Positions 33,600 to 44,842 are shown, counted from the stretch's first letter. The stretch: 64,000 nt of DNA from Paragorgia papillata (GCA_035771165.1 JAWNZC010000087.1:6538501-6602500), one strand, 5' to 3'. A program made the numbers and translations. The notes: generated from the sequence alone by a model not told the origin.

Positions 33600-35080
33600 C
33601 TATATTCCTATTCCTATATATTGCCTATAATATAAGACCAGTGGATTTATTTACTTTAATATATCTTAATCCATTCTCCACGAAACTTTTATCTATCAAG
33701 TCGAACTTAAAATAACAATTGTTAAAGTTGTTCCGGTAAATAGGAGCAATGTATGAAGAAACAAATGACAAACCACTTCTACGATTTGTGACCATTTTTT
33801 GAAAGCAATTGACAAAAGATACTGCAAGCGTCAGCGGATCATAGATCACTTTTTCATCGATAAGTACTAATGAAATAGAATTTCTTTCTTCTTCGCTGTG
33901 ACAGCTTTTTTTCTCATAACTTTCCAAAGCTTGGATGAGTTGCGACGGTTTTTATGAATTAATATGGTTTCCTTGTAAATTTTAAGTAGACCGATCGCTA
34001 TCTGAATCAAATTGTTGACCTTTCCTATATGATATCAGCCTCCTCGGGATTTCATATCGATTTTTACCCAAGGAAGATAATTATTTTGCTCAAGATCTTA
34101 TTGAACGTTTGGGAGCATGATCATTTGATGTTTGAGTAATTTCTCTTTAAATGCTAACCATATTTCATTTACAGTGAATGCACGAGGAACACAATCCTAG
34201 TTTGGTAGTTTCAAATCATATATACGAAATTCAGTAGTGAATAAACTTACAGTAGTTTCCAGTATGAAAAAGTTTGTTTTTTCCTGTAGGGATTTGGGCT
34301 TGTCTGGTTATGTAGATCAAAGAATGACTGCTGAGAAACAAGGAAGAACGCCACGTTCTGTAATGTTAAAACTATCTGTGGTAAAAGGCGTTCAGTTGCC
34401 ATTGTTGGAACGGTTCTCAGTTGTTTCATTTGATAAATATTCAAAAAACGAATCAACGCCGTTGAGTCAGTCAGAGGTTTCTTGACATCAACGTTAAAAT
34501 AACCTAATGGATGGTATGAATTTGTTTCGATCGAGAGAAGGTTTGTCAAGGATACTTTCCAATTTTGTTTTAAATGCAACAGGTCGATAGAATGAGTTAG
34601 AATGAGATTTATGAATAACAGGAATAAATACTTTACTTATTTTTGGTAGTATAAGTTGTACACAAACATCTTCAAGATCAGAGATATCTAAGTCGGAACG
34701 AAGACAGGTGGCAAATTTTCATTTACAATGTACGGCTGTTCCTCTGCCTTCCTGTTTGAATGAACGATCGTTCCTAAGTAGGTTGTCGCCGCAATCGAAA
34801 GGGCGTTGTCTTACCACGCCTGATTTAGCCACGTTAAATTTAAGTTAAGCAAAGAATATCATAGGAATAATCCTATAAGAGAAGCTTGATTTCTTCAAGA
34901 TCCTTCTGTAAGTTTCTTGCATTCAGTTGGGCTATTTTAAGGCCAAGATTGTTAAAAAGCAGGTCGAAATTTGGTGGACCAAGGTTGAGTTTGACGTCCA
35001 ATGACAGATAAAATATAAGAAGTTCAAAAAGACTATTCGAATAGAATTAACGCATGTATTGCAACGACTCCCAATGAAAG
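33600..35080 (-). pseudogene. second LINE: endonuclease domain and RT start, degenerate
   Basis: Minus strand. Scattered frames give an AP-endonuclease-like domain: an IAQLNARNLQKDLEEIKLLL start near 34940-34880, DYSYDILCLT, HSNRKAEE.., then FNVDVKKPLTDSTALIRFL (34530-34470) matching the GDFN..V...L motif. After a gap, 33927-33625 encodes the linker before RT (NSISLVLIDEKVIYDPLTLA, VSFVNCFQKMVTN) and ends at NKSTGLIL. The rest of its RT is missing; another LINE begins at 33545. Many stops. Confidence 0.65.
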
Positions 35081-35139
35081 TTTGATATTACGTCTTTGGA
35101 GATGAACACGATCTAACGATAGAAAGAAGAGATATATTT

Positions 35140-35840
35140 ACCCACTACGAGTGCAGACTTCCAGACTTTTTCCACAATTGCTTTCCAAACTATCACCACA
35201 ATTGCTTTGAATGATCAGAAAATTTAATAATAATAATAATGTTAATTTGACGCTACAAAATGCGAGTAATCCAGTCAGACATGCACCTAGTTGAGCCGCC
35301 ATGCTGCCTGCAATAAGACCTCTTTGTACCCAGTGTGAACCCTTTATTCTCAAATTCAAATTCAAATAGGTCAGTAGCAATCTTTGCTCATAGCAATCAG
35401 GAAAGTCATGACTGGTGAGAGTCTCCTTGGCTTGTTTTGAACCGAGGCTGCAGCGTATGTCACACTTGCTTATATGTTGTCTTTGAGCTCTGTATTCATA
35501 GGCCAATACATGGATTCACTTCCTCTCTTCAAAGTCGACTCAATCCCTTGATGGCTGGCATATAGGTTTTACATCAGTGGCTGTTTCAGCGCTTTGCAGG
35601 GGAAGACTAGTCGATCGCCACCTAGAATAAACTCATATCGAACTAGTAACTCATGCCGACTGGCAGGCTGTTCTTATTGTCTGGCCATCCTGCCTGTACT
35701 ATTTTCTTCAGTGTCTGCGAAGCTTTGTCTTGATTTGTTTCTTTCCTGTATGCGTTGATAATATCCAAGGTCGCGAATAAGTGCTTAACTTCCTTCATTG
35801 CCTTCTGCTCCTCCGGTCCTCATTCAAAATTTGACCGTAA
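35140..35840 (-). pseudogene. Ty3/gypsy integrase zinc-finger region
   Basis: Minus strand with frame changes. EVKHLFATLDIINAYRKETN, then TLKKIVQAGWPDNK and GDRLVFPCKAL lead into an HHCC-type integrase start: HQGIESTLKR, YWPMNTELKD, then HISKCDIRCSLGSKQAKETL and SHDFPD (35506-35400). The zinc finger at the front of retroviral-type integrases helps assemble the enzyme on DNA ends. The catalytic core is missing or unreadable. The RT half of what looks like the same element is at 39800-41440, separated by a LINE. Confidence 0.65.
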
Positions 35841-35844
35841 CCAT

Positions 35845-38800
35845 AACCATACATTTTATTCTCAAGTCCAAATTGGCTTGAAGGAAAGTTGAGAGGTTAG
35901 CTCTATATAACAACTTCCAAACAAAAATAGTCTAACAAATATTATAAGATAAATCTAGTAAATATTAGTTCTTAAAATAATGAATGTTTAAATATTTAAG
36001 TATTGTCATGCAGACGGTTTTTAAACACGCTAATATTACCAGCTTCTACAACATTACTAGGAAGATTATTCCAGAGTCTTATAATTTTAACAAAAGAAGA
36101 AAATTTATAGGAGTTCACCCTAGCCAATTTTACATAAAGCTTATATATATGATTGGCTCTAGTGCGAGATGATTTTGACATTTAAAAAAAATCACTAAAA
36201 TTTAAATTATCAGAAATACCAATCACTATTTTATAACATTCAATTAGACTAAGATAATCGCGGCGTACGGAAAGGATCGGCCAGCCAAGCTTTTTACACC
36301 TGTCTTCATACGACATTTCCCCTCGTCCTTGATTTATAGCGAGTCTTGAAGCTCTTCTTTGGACTTTTTCAAGAGCATGTATATTCTTTGCAAGATGAGA
36401 ACTCCATACAGGAACAGCATACTCAAGGATAGGTCGAACAAGTGATTTGTACAACATGGAGAAAGCTTGCTGGTTAGAAGTACCGACAGTCCTTTAATAA
36501 TTCCTGGCACTTTATTTGCTTTGTGGATTGTTGTTCCAACGTGCTTGTTCCAAGATAAATCGCTTCATACAGTTACTCCAAGATCTTTGACATGTTGTAC
36601 AACGTTCAGTGACTTCCCTTCAAGAGATTAATTCGGAACAGACTTATCTCGGGAGTGCGTGATTCTCATCAACTCACATTTCTCAATATTAAAGCGCATT
36701 TGCCATTTGTTAGCCCACTCACTAACATAATTAAAATCTGATTGTAAGATAGCTGTATCAGCTATAAGATCCTTCATCTCCCTGTAGATTTTTGTATCAT
36801 CAGCAAATAATTTGATTTTTTATTTCACATTGTCAGTAATGTATATCAAGAAGAGTATGGGTCCAAGAATTGTTCGTTGGGGCGTACCTGATATTACTGG
36901 CGACAATTCTGATAAATACCTCGAATGACTACACGCTGTTTTCTATTTGTAAGAAAATTTAGAAACCAAAGAAGTAGATTTCCTCCAATACTATACCTGT
37001 TCAATTTTATAAGTAACCTCTCATGAGGTACGCTGTCGAATGCTTTGGCTAGGTCAAGGAAAATCACGTCGGTCGGCGTTGAGCTGTTTCTAGTCTTTGT
37101 ACAATCATCTAAGGTAGACAGCAGCTGTGTAATCGTAGACCTTCCCCCGAGATAAGCGAACTGATGTTTGTTGAATACGCGTAATTTTCCCACCAATTTT
37201 ACATACTATACACGTTAGGGAAATCTGACGGTAGTTATCCCTCTTGTGTTTAGATCCTTTCTTAAAAATAGGTGAAACATCAGCTGACTTCCATTCATCC
37301 GGAATAGCACCTGTGGAAAAATATTTATTTAGGAGGGCCGAAATTGATGGTGCTAATTCGCTTGCACAAACTTTTAGAATACGTGATGGAATGTAGTCGG
37401 ACCCAGGAGATTTGTTTGGATTAAGAGAATGAAGATGTTTTTCAACTTCATTAGTATAACAATGAATATCTTCAAGTTTCTCATCAACAGCGTAGTTCAG
37501 CTCTGGTAAATTTGCATAATCTTCGATTGTAAACACTGATGAAAAGTATTCATTCATGCTACAGACGATACTATAGTCATCAGTTACAATAGATTCATCA
37601 ATTTTCAAGGATACTAAATTATTAGTACCTTTTTGCTTTGATTTTACAAAATTCCAAAATGGTTTAGGGTTTCTATTTTCTCTTAACTCTTGGGCTAAAT
37701 TACCGATATGTTCCCATCGGGTTTGATTAACATTTTAACAAATTATTTAACTCCCGATACTTTGCCCAGATCTTGTTTGTTCTTTTAGCTTTTTTGTAGA
37801 GCAACTTTTTTCTTCTGCAAAGTGCTAATAATTATTTGTCAATCCAAGGAGCATGAGGTCTTCTTCTTGCTTTTGTCTTTGGAATACATTCGTCAATAGC
37901 TGTAAATAGTAAATCTTTCCACGATGACCAATTATAGTTTATATCATCATCCCAGAGAACACAGTCCCAGTTCGTTCGTTGCAACAATAATTTTAGATGT
38001 GCCCAGTCAGCTTTTTTATAAGAATAAACTTGCTTTTGCGTTTGACGGGGGGCATAAGGCTCACTGGTTAATTAAAATGTCACCAAGTTGTGGTCAGAAA
38101 AAAGTTGTCCTACATGCAAATAATCGATATTATCATTCATTTCGTTTCTATCCTGCATTCTGATTGGTTAATTCACCTGCAAATAACTGAGTGCAAATAA
38201 TTTTTTGCTGCAAATAATATTATGAGCATGCGCACTAGCAATGGCGCTGCTGACTGCAAATAATTTTCGTAAACATGGCGGCTAGTTCTTCAGCTATCCG
38301 AGGAAATAATCGAGAGTATTTGGAAGCATTCATAACGAAAATGTACTTTAGAAAAGAAATAGTTAAAAGGAAGATTTAGTGTGATAAAAAGCAACACTCG
38401 TGCCAACAAAAAGTAAGTTTTACGAAGATTTTAGTATGCCGAAGACACAGAGAAGAGTGGCGATCTCTAACTTCAGGCATTTCAGATTTTTAACTATTTT
38501 ATGAATGATAAATCAATTATTGAACTCGTCTATCGCAAAATATCATGATTTGTCAGTGTCTCGCTCCCAGTTATTTGCCTCTGCCCTCGGCAGCGGAAAA
38601 TAACTAGTAGCTCGCCACTGACAAATCATGATATTTTGCTCAGACTCGTCCAATAATTGATAAATATCTTCATTAGATGTTAGACAAGATCGAGAATGTT
38701 ATCCTCTCTAGTTGGTCGATCAACAACTTCAGAAAGAACATTTTCATGGATGATTTCAGTTAACAGGACATACGAGTCTGATCAATTTAAGGGCGTATTG

Positions 38801-39640
38801 TTAATCGAATCAAACTCACTTAGATTAAAATCCCCAACTAGCAAAATTTCTGGTGTAGAGAGATTTCGCAGTGCCCACTGGAAGTCTTCTAGTGGATTTA
38901 AATTACTATTTGGAGGTCTGTAAAAAAATCCTAAAAGTAAACAGCTTTTTGGATGAAGTCGAAGAGTATAAATCAACAAATAACAATTCGCACAGTAAAT
39001 CATCTCGTGACGATGCATTTAAAGAGTTTGTAACTGCTATCAATACACCTCCACCCTGTCGTCCGTCATAGGTTCGGTCTCGTGTAAAGACCGTATAACG
39101 GGCAGGAAATATTTCTGATTCAGGAATAAAATCGTCTAGATGAGTTTCAGTTAGGATAATAATGTCATGCTGTGTTTGTGCTAACTCGAGGTTTAAAAGA
39201 TGTATTTTGTTTACTATACTTCTGGCATTAGTATAAAATACCGACAACGATTTTCCTTTAGGATTTAACTGACGGCTACAATTTGGAGGACAAGCCCGTT
39301 TCCTCATGCTAATAGTGTTTGTATTTACCTTGTTTGGACCAGGTAAAGGATGAATATCTCCACTTCGAGTTAAAACCAAGATTTAATGAAGCTGTACAGT
39401 TTACAAAACATGCCACTCTCGACTTTCTAAACTTTCTTTTACACAGCATAACAGGATGGCCACCCACTTGACTCGATGGAGAAGTCGCCAACAACTCAAA
39501 CCCATCCGTATTGCATTTATAGTATCCCAAATGGCGGCAATAAATATTTATAAATCGCGTAGAAGAATTTCGTTTCTTGAATCGAAGCAGCAACAGACAA
39601 AGTCTTAAAAAGACTAATATACGGATCAACACAAAGCATG
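35845..39640 (-). pseudogene. LINE with endonuclease and RT (jockey/CR1-like), degenerate
   Basis: Minus strand. The N-terminal SGDIHPLPGPN lead (39379) precedes the endonuclease: FYTNARSIVNKIHLLNLELA, ILTETHLDDFIPESE, GGGVLIAV, LGFFYRPPNS, ILLVGDFNL (39018-38782). The domain is cut by an insertion at about 38130-38680 and resumes with HVGQLFSDHNLVTF. RT: SPGSDYIPSRILK, FKKGSKHKRDNYR (37608-37105), VIFLDLAKAFDSVPHERL (37196-36894), LFADDTK (near 36800), then C-terminal blocks at 36457-35996 ending IRLWNNLPSNVV. A polyadenylation-like AATAAAATG is near 35855. Frameshifts at several points. It lies between the RT and integrase pieces of a gypsy element. Confidence 0.85.
38150..38670 (+). mobile_element. 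Crypton-like non-autonomous element inside the LINE endonuclease
   Basis: The insertion separates two halves of the LINE endonuclease. Left side: ATTCTGATTGGTTAATTCAC (inverted CCAAT box), then GCAAATAACTGAG, an NRF1-like GAGCATGCGCAC, and ATGGCGGCTAGTTCTTCAGC at 38275, a short frame resembling the first exon of KIAA1958-type recombinases. Right side: a nested palindrome at about 38508-38665 (CAAAATATCATGATTTGTCA with its inverse). AATAACT repeats in the same orientation near both sides. The recombinase body is deleted. The exact ends are uncertain and no clear duplication was seen. Confidence 0.55.
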
Positions 39641-39799
39641 TCTAACCACCATGACCCTACAAACATGGCATCAGCTGGGATATATTTGCCTCTTTTGGTC
39701 TCTTCCACCGTAGCCATATAATGCCTGCCCAGTGTGTTAGCTACAAGTAACTCTGCTACCTTCTTGTAACTTACGTGCAAGTCATGTATACGTGCGGAG

Positions 39800-41440
39800 C
39801 CTCATTTTCATTCTCTGTAACAGCCTGAGTGCAGTGACAATTGGCTTCGTGAAGATGGTTTCGATAGTAGCTTATGGACGGAGTATTTGCATACGGATCT
39901 TCCCTCTATCTTGACTGGATCAGCCTTCACTCCCGCAAATATGAGAATGTGATCTATGTAAGAAACTAAAATTTTCTTGAACAAGACTTTGTCGTTGTTA
40001 AGTTTTAGGCTCCGCTCTCGGCATCTTTCAAAAAGCTTCTCCGGTTTCCCATCCCGATCTTTGACTGCTTCATTGACTGTATCACCATTGTCTATCACTA
40101 AAATATCACCCGCGACTCTGCGACTGTCTTGACTTACTTTAGATCGTCGATGACTTGATCTGGGCGGCTTTGAAATATTTCCTCGGCGAGATCTCGAATC
40201 ACTAATGGCATACGTTTCCATTTGTAGCAAGCAAAAGGCGTGTCAAAAGTCGTAAAAAGCGAAGATGTCTTGTCCTAAGGAATTTGCCATAACCATTGAG
40301 GTAGTCTACTTTAGAAAATTTTTTACCTTTCCAAGTTTGGGTAGAACACCTTCAATGGTCTGCATGGGATAATGGCACCTTTTTAGTGCTTTGTTGAGTA
40401 GACGTGAATCACGGCAGACTCAGATGTTCCCATTGGACTTCCTTGCAACTACGATTGAACTAATCCAGTCTGCATGTAGGTTGATACAATTCTCAATTAT
40501 GTTGTTTCAAGTTTGCATGGCGAAAATGTATTTTATATAAGAAAGTTTGTAGTCTTACACCATCTTATGAAATTTTTTATTAATTTATAATTTTTAGAAA
40601 TTAATAAAAACTTTCATAACATGGTGTAAGACTACAAACTTTCTTATATAAAATTCTCAATCATTCCATTATCTTCGAGTTCTGCTAGATGACCCTAAGC
40701 GAGTCTTTAACGGACTTAGGAAATCTTTAGCGCTGGTGGTTTAACTGCCTTAATGTTTTTGTTCACTTTCATGTAGAACTTATGGCCCAGCTGTTCAAGT
40801 CCTTTGAAAACACGTTTGTACTTCCTGATAATAAGTTCCATGGTTAACTCCACTTCTTCTGGTGTTGTTAGGACGGTATTGGTACGTGCCTTTGTCTGAA
40901 AGAGCTCTGGCGTTTTCCTCATAATATTGTAGTTAACGTCTATAAAGCCCTAATCAAACGACAACGCAAGTCATCGCAAGTTGGCAGTCACGCTATCTCA
41001 GGCAGCCGCTCTGAATAATTTCCCGAAAATATTATGTACCGTGACAAATTTAAAACTTGTTTAAAACACTCATGAAACCTTTATTTTGTTAATTTGGGTG
41101 TTCGAACAACCGCCACAGAAATTTGTGACTGCCAACTTGCGATGACTTGCGTTCTCGTTTGATTACGGCTTAAGACCCGATTGCTCTGCTGCTCCGAAAA
41201 GATTTGTACGACTGTCACTGTTTTTACAGTAACTTTAACATTGTATTTCTTCTGTCTCTTCACCGAGCATTGACAAACTGTTTTCAATGTTTTAGTAATA
41301 TACATCTTAAAGAGTTATTTTGTCTGCTTCAGCTTACCGACACAATTTGTCACAGACAGCTCACATGGTTTAATCACATTACCGGTGCCACCAGAGTCAA
41401 ATCAACACATCTATGCAGATATGCCCATGCGTAGATTTAA
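39800..41440 (-). pseudogene. Ty3/gypsy protease and reverse transcriptase, degenerate
   Basis: Minus strand. An FDSGGTGNVIKPCEL sequence near 41400-41350 fits the aspartic protease D-S/T-G motif. 40922-40716 gives TPEEVELTMELIIRKYKRVF, the linker before RT. Then, in broken frames, HADWISSIVVARKSNGNI, SRLLNKALKRCHYPMQTIEG and VLPKLGKVKNFLKADYLNGY (40500-40280), and at 40230-39808 VAGDILVIDNGDTVNEA, ERCRERSLKLNNDKVLFKK and GVKADPVKIEG. The usual A-D-D of the RT active site reads A-G-D here, so one catalytic Asp is lost. A 154-bp insertion sits at 40498-40651. The RNase H region is missing where the LINE begins. Confidence 0.75.
40488..40661. mobile_element. 154-bp palindromic insertion with 10-bp duplication
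   Basis: AATTCTCAAT at 40488-40497 and 40652-40661 flanks a stretch whose inner part is an inverted repeat: TTTTATATAAGAAAGTTTGT and AGTCTTACACCAT on the left with the inverse on the right. It lies within the gypsy RT. A 9-10-bp duplication suggests a Mutator-like size class; no coding sequence. Confidence 0.6.
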
Positions 41441-41609
41441 CATTGTGTGAACTTTTACCGCAACTCGATAGAGCCAGCTCAGGAATTCCGTGTCAAGATC
41501 TAACATCTTCGTTCATACAGCATCGTTGTTTACATCGTCATGGCAATAGCGTCATTGCATGTGTTCCAGATACCGTTTTTTAAATAAAAAATCACGGAGC
41601 AGCTTCGAT
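41441..41609. other. gene-free junction
   Basis: Sequence between the gypsy remnant and a plus-strand LINE scrap. Nothing seen. Confidence 0.4.
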
Positions 41610-42040
41610 AAGATTCGATGACACTATCAAGAGGTCACTTTCATATGTCAAATAAAGATGTTTATGACAACCTTCCTAAACTTTCATCCACCATTCGTCA
41701 GCATCGCATGGGATTTGCTGGCCATTGTGCAAGAGCGAGTGACCAGCCTGTCACAAACCTTCTTTTCTCTACATCACATAATGGAAAGAAGGGGAGAGGG
41801 GCTGGTCACAAAACATACTTATCCATGCTTAAGGAAGACACTGGACTTCAATCAGACAGAGAAATAAAAGACCTAATGATGGACAGAAACCTAGCTCTGG
41901 AGACAACGAGTTGAAAATGTTGCAGTTTCGTCTGCGTGCGACTGATAATATATACGACTATTTTCCAGATTGCGTCTTCCTTGCTTGCTTGATTATTATT
42001 ATTATTATTATTTTATTATTATTATTTTATTATTATTTAA
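41610..42040 (+). pseudogene. LINE 3' end with (ATT)n tail
   Basis: The frame 41618-41914 encodes HMSNKDVYDNLPKLSSTIRQ, HRMGFAGHCARASDQPVTNL and MLKEDTGL..EIKDLMMDR, the C-terminal end of a LINE RT protein of the class that ends with a R.....GH..R block. The frame is open to its stop, followed by a 3' UTR and an (ATT)n tract at about 41993-42039. 5'-truncated. Confidence 0.65.
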
Positions 42041-42537
42041 ACTTATTTGAAAACGGTGGCCCTTCAGTGCACGTGCAAGGGGACGTTTTTACACAAAGTA
42101 TATTATTAACTAATTACAAAATATACAAGGTTACTAATTACAAAATATATAATGTAATTACAGAGGATTTCACATAAACCCTGCCGACCGTGCTACGAAA
42201 TTCGTCCGCCACCTCCGAAGCCGAAACAGCCAATCAAGCTGCGAACCCCGAAACAAACCCGCGAACATCCCAAGCTCGGAAGTCCGCCGTTCACGGCACC
42301 ACCTCAAAGTTTCCCGCCGGACGTACAGAGCAAATATTCGAATAACAACGGATCCCAACAGTTTCGATAGACAAAACCTACAGCGCCTGGATTCGGCAGA
42401 TTCAAGCGATCATTTCGATATAAAATTTATTTAAATTGGGCAAACAGAAAACATGTTTTGAAACACATGTCTCCCAATGTATAAATACGACACTCACATT
42501 ATATCTAGACACGCACAGGTAAACGTATAAATATTGA
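42041..42537. other. gene-free stretch
   Basis: Short direct repeat TTACAAAATATA near 42113-42150; otherwise no recognisable element. Open frames on the minus strand here belong to the inverted-repeat arm or are spurious. Confidence 0.4.
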
Positions 42538-43036
42538 TGCGTTTTGTAGCTTACTCCACACGCGTGTAAAAGGGACTCCGCGCGTGTGGAGATTAGCACG
42601 TTCACCGGGCTCCAGGCCTTCGGCCCTACGCCCGGCCAGGAGTCCGGAAGATAATTCGCCACTTCAACATTAAAAACACGTGTAGTGTCACGTATGCAAA
42701 ACGTAAACAAAGTCGGAAAATGCGGACATTCAGCGCGGTACGTCAATATGGTGGCCACTAAGAGATGCGCTTGGGGAATTTGTAAAAACGATCCCCGATA
42801 CCCCCGTTTGATGGTCGAAAATAAGAATGGCGGTCCTGTACACTTCGTTCGATTCCCTGCTTCGAAAAGATTCGTGGGTAAGCGACTGCGATGGATTGCG
42901 GCTTGTCATCGAGGCGATTCGTTTGTCTGCTCAAAAGACAGCTCTATCTGTAGTTTGCACGTACTTGGAAAGAACCAAAACCCAGATTCCGTGTCGGTGA
43001 TAGCTAGGAAAGAAGAGCTAAGTTGTCTTTTTCTTC
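42538..43036 (+). mobile_element. left arm of a THAP-bearing inverted repeat
   Basis: From about 42548 (TAGCTTACTCCACACGCGTG) to 43036 this is repeated in inverse at 46872-47389 with high identity. It includes a GC-rich palindrome (TCCAGGCCTTCGGCCCTACG and CCCGGCCAGGAGTCCGG), a promoter-like CACGTGTAGTGTCACG stretch and a THAP-domain exon. Both arms end on their inner sides at CTTCAG followed by (TA)n. No flanking duplication was found. Confidence 0.75.
42748..43036 (+). pseudogene. THAP zinc-finger exon (left arm)
   Basis: From ATG at 42748: MVATKRCAWGICKNDPRYP, then VHFVRFPASKRFVGKRLRWI, then ICSLHV. This is a THAP DNA-binding domain, with C-x4-C, a downstream Cys and a C-x2-H pair, and the conserved Phe/Pro and Trp positions. 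THAP domains bind DNA in P-element, Kolobok and domesticated transposase proteins. Relatives usually continue with a coiled coil or transposase; here the frame runs into a (TA)n tract and then an unrelated LINE tail, so only the domain exon remains. An ATG at 42685 in the same frame is also possible, but the arm similarity and the MV..CAW start favour 42748. The inverted partner is at 46872-47180. Confidence 0.7.
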
Positions 43037-43062
43037 AGTATATATATATATATATATATATA
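43037..43062. repeat. (TA)n microsatellite (inner edge of left arm)
   Basis: TA run directly after the THAP arm. The matching run on the inner edge of the right arm is at 46802-46871. Confidence 0.95.
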
Positions 43063-43415
43063 CTTGTATTTTTTCTTCGGTTCATAAGGCTCTCGATCAT
43101 ATTTACTAAATATTCCGTTGTTAAGACCGCTACTGGTCAAAGATCTTTTTATTATCGCACTGTGAATTTATGGAACGACTTAGACACTTCTTTAAAGTTG
43201 AGCAAATCTGTGCATACCTTTAAACGAAAGTTGCGAAGTCAGCTACTTAAACAGTTTAATTCTTAGGATGAAGTATAGTGTACTAATATATTTAATATAT
43301 TGTAATATAGCGTAGTTAATTTTAATATTCATAATTTTGTTATCTTTTTTTGTAATTGTTAACTGAAAAGCCTCTCTGGGGAGTGATCAAGTAAAGTATT
43401 GTATTGTATTTTATA
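43063..43415 (+). pseudogene. LINE C-terminal scrap and 3' UTR
   Basis: The frame to 43266 gives FTKYSVVKTATGQRSFYYRT, then VNLWNDLDTSLKLSKSVHTF, then KRKLRSQLLKQFNS, the ending typical of CR1/L2-like ORF2 proteins (LWN.L). The 3' UTR ends with TCTCTGGGGAGTGATCAAGT and a TATTG-repeat tail near 43400-43411. 5'-truncated. Bases 43063-43110 are also an inverse match of about 44766-44808. Confidence 0.65.
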
Positions 43416-43721
43416 CAACAACCTAAGAAAAACAAACAATCTGATTGGCTAAGAACTATACGTTATTAAAGTACACATGCACAGCTGACCTAACGAATTC
43501 GCAAAAAAAAGTTGTTTTATTAAAATTTGATCAAATTACACGTTTGAAGATGCAACTTGGTACAAAATAAAGTGAATTTCAACTGTCTGAGGATTACACA
43601 TATCACTCAGTGATGACAGACACGGTCATCAAGTCGTTGTCCAACGACACAGACATTAAAATTATCGACAATACATAAATACGGTCACTTAATACCTTTC
43701 GTCTCCAGCGCACAACGCTAT

Positions 43722-43967
43722 CTACTCCACAGCTTCAGAAATTTTCTGATACAATTTCCATTCCTCTTCATGGAAATACTGTTCAGCCATACAAATCAAG
43801 GAGATATCAGCCATATTAATGTCAACAAGATTTTCAAACACAGAACATATTATTTCGCTGGTTAGTACGCGCGCTTCTCGGCATTCTCCAACGATAAATG
43901 CTTTCCCAGCTGAATTTGAAGCATAAGAAGCGTCCAAATATACATGGGACAGCAAGATCTCGTCCAA
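43722..43967 (-). CDS. uncharacterised ORF, possible cargo exon
   Basis: An 81-residue frame, acidic at its end (QYFHEEEWKLYQKISEAVE) with a hydrophobic centre (LTSEIICSVFENLVDINMAD). I do not recognise a family. Upstream on the minus strand an acceptor-like AACAAGCAG at about 43990 precedes an in-frame LVLLDEILLSH, so it could be a 3' exon. No partner exon was identified with confidence. It lies wholly inside the hairpin-ended element. It could be spurious. Confidence 0.25.
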   Translation of the reverse strand: MDEILLSHVYLDASYASNSAGKAFIVGECREARVLTSEIICSVFENLVDINMADISLICMAEQYFHEEEWKLYQKISEAVE

Positions 43968-44313
43968 AAGAACTAATCTGCTTGTTCAACGATAAATATT
44001 TTAGCTAGAAATGCCGACGAAGACACGAACTTGGAATAAACTTTCAATTTTGTAAATCACAATCGATTTGTCATGATCATGATTTGCATAAATTATACGT
44101 AACGTAACCGGAAGCTGAAAAATTAGACAATCACGACAGCCTTATTTGTTCCGTCGCCAAATCAGATTGCTTTATTTGTATAGATCACTTATGACGTAAT
44201 TAAACCTGAATTGAAAATTTTACCTCCTTTTCAATAGCCCTGCCGTTTCGACGATTAAAAAATATCAAACATTTCTTATTAAAATAATAATATTTGATGT
44301 ATAAAACAATAAC

Positions 44314-44435
44314 GCCGTAATAACGCACAGAAGACGTCACAGCGTGTAAAGAACAACAGTCACGCCACTCGACTTCGTCTCGTGGCGTACTTTTTTGTTC
44401 TTTACACGCTGTGACGTCATCTGTGCGTTATTAAA
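44314..44435. repeat. palindrome (terminal hairpin family)
   Basis: Arms of about 58 bp: TAATAACGCACAGAAGACGT, then CACAGCGTGTAAAGAACAAC and CGCCACTCG, against their inverse, centred on ACTCGACTTCGTCTCGT. Shares GACGTCAC, AAGAACA and the tip with 17192-17361. Confidence 0.85.
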
Positions 44436-44450
44436 GTACACACGCACGGA

Positions 44451-44839
44451 AAAATGTTATCTATTTGTTAAGTAAGAAACGCAGATAAACCAGCGTGCAG
44501 ACTCATGTTACATATTGATGCTGTATTGTGTAATTTGAGTCTGCACGCTCTCGCAGAGAAACGAAGGAGAGACTGCCCTTTCTCTTTTAAAATTAGCTGA
44601 ACCTGTTCACAACGAAGTTCCAAAACAAATGGAGGAATTCTCTATTGCAGAAATTTTGGTGGCATTGGGCAGTCTCTCCACTAACAATCGTCTTTTCGCT
44701 TCTATGGGAGATCTGTTCGGACTAGCTGTCTGCGTTTCTTTTGAAGTCGCCTTGCCTATACAAAACAATGCTCGAGAGCCTTATGAACCTAAAAAAAAAT
44801 ACAAGTATATATATATATATATTTATAATATAGCTACTA
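44451..44839. other. unclassified stretch before the recombinase element
   Basis: Contains AGACTCATGTTACATATTGA and GAGTCTGCACG words in inverse and a 73-residue plus frame (44629-44850) ending in translated (TA)n, with no domain. About 44766-44808 is an inverse match of 43063-43110 (GGTTCATAAGGCTCTCGA). (TA)n at 44808-44822 is next to the left end of the Crypton-like element. Confidence 0.4.
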
Positions 44840-44842
44840 ATG

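Larger units (their letters stand above)
43430..44450. mobile_element. Crypton-like non-autonomous element (hairpin-ended)
   Basis: The left end has TCTGATTGGCTAAGAACTAT (CCAAT box) and then CGTTATTAAAGTACACATGC at about 43460. The right end is a long palindrome (44314-44435) and then CGTTATTAAAGTACACACGC. The two CGTTATTAAAGTACACA words are direct repeats bounding about 990 bp. The palindrome centre ACTCGACTTCGTCTCGT matches that of the palindrome at 17192 and resembles the one beside the intact recombinase element at 46684. Between the ends I find no recombinase, only the minus-strand ORF at 43722-43967. Grouping with Crypton-like elements is inference from the ends. Confidence 0.55.
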
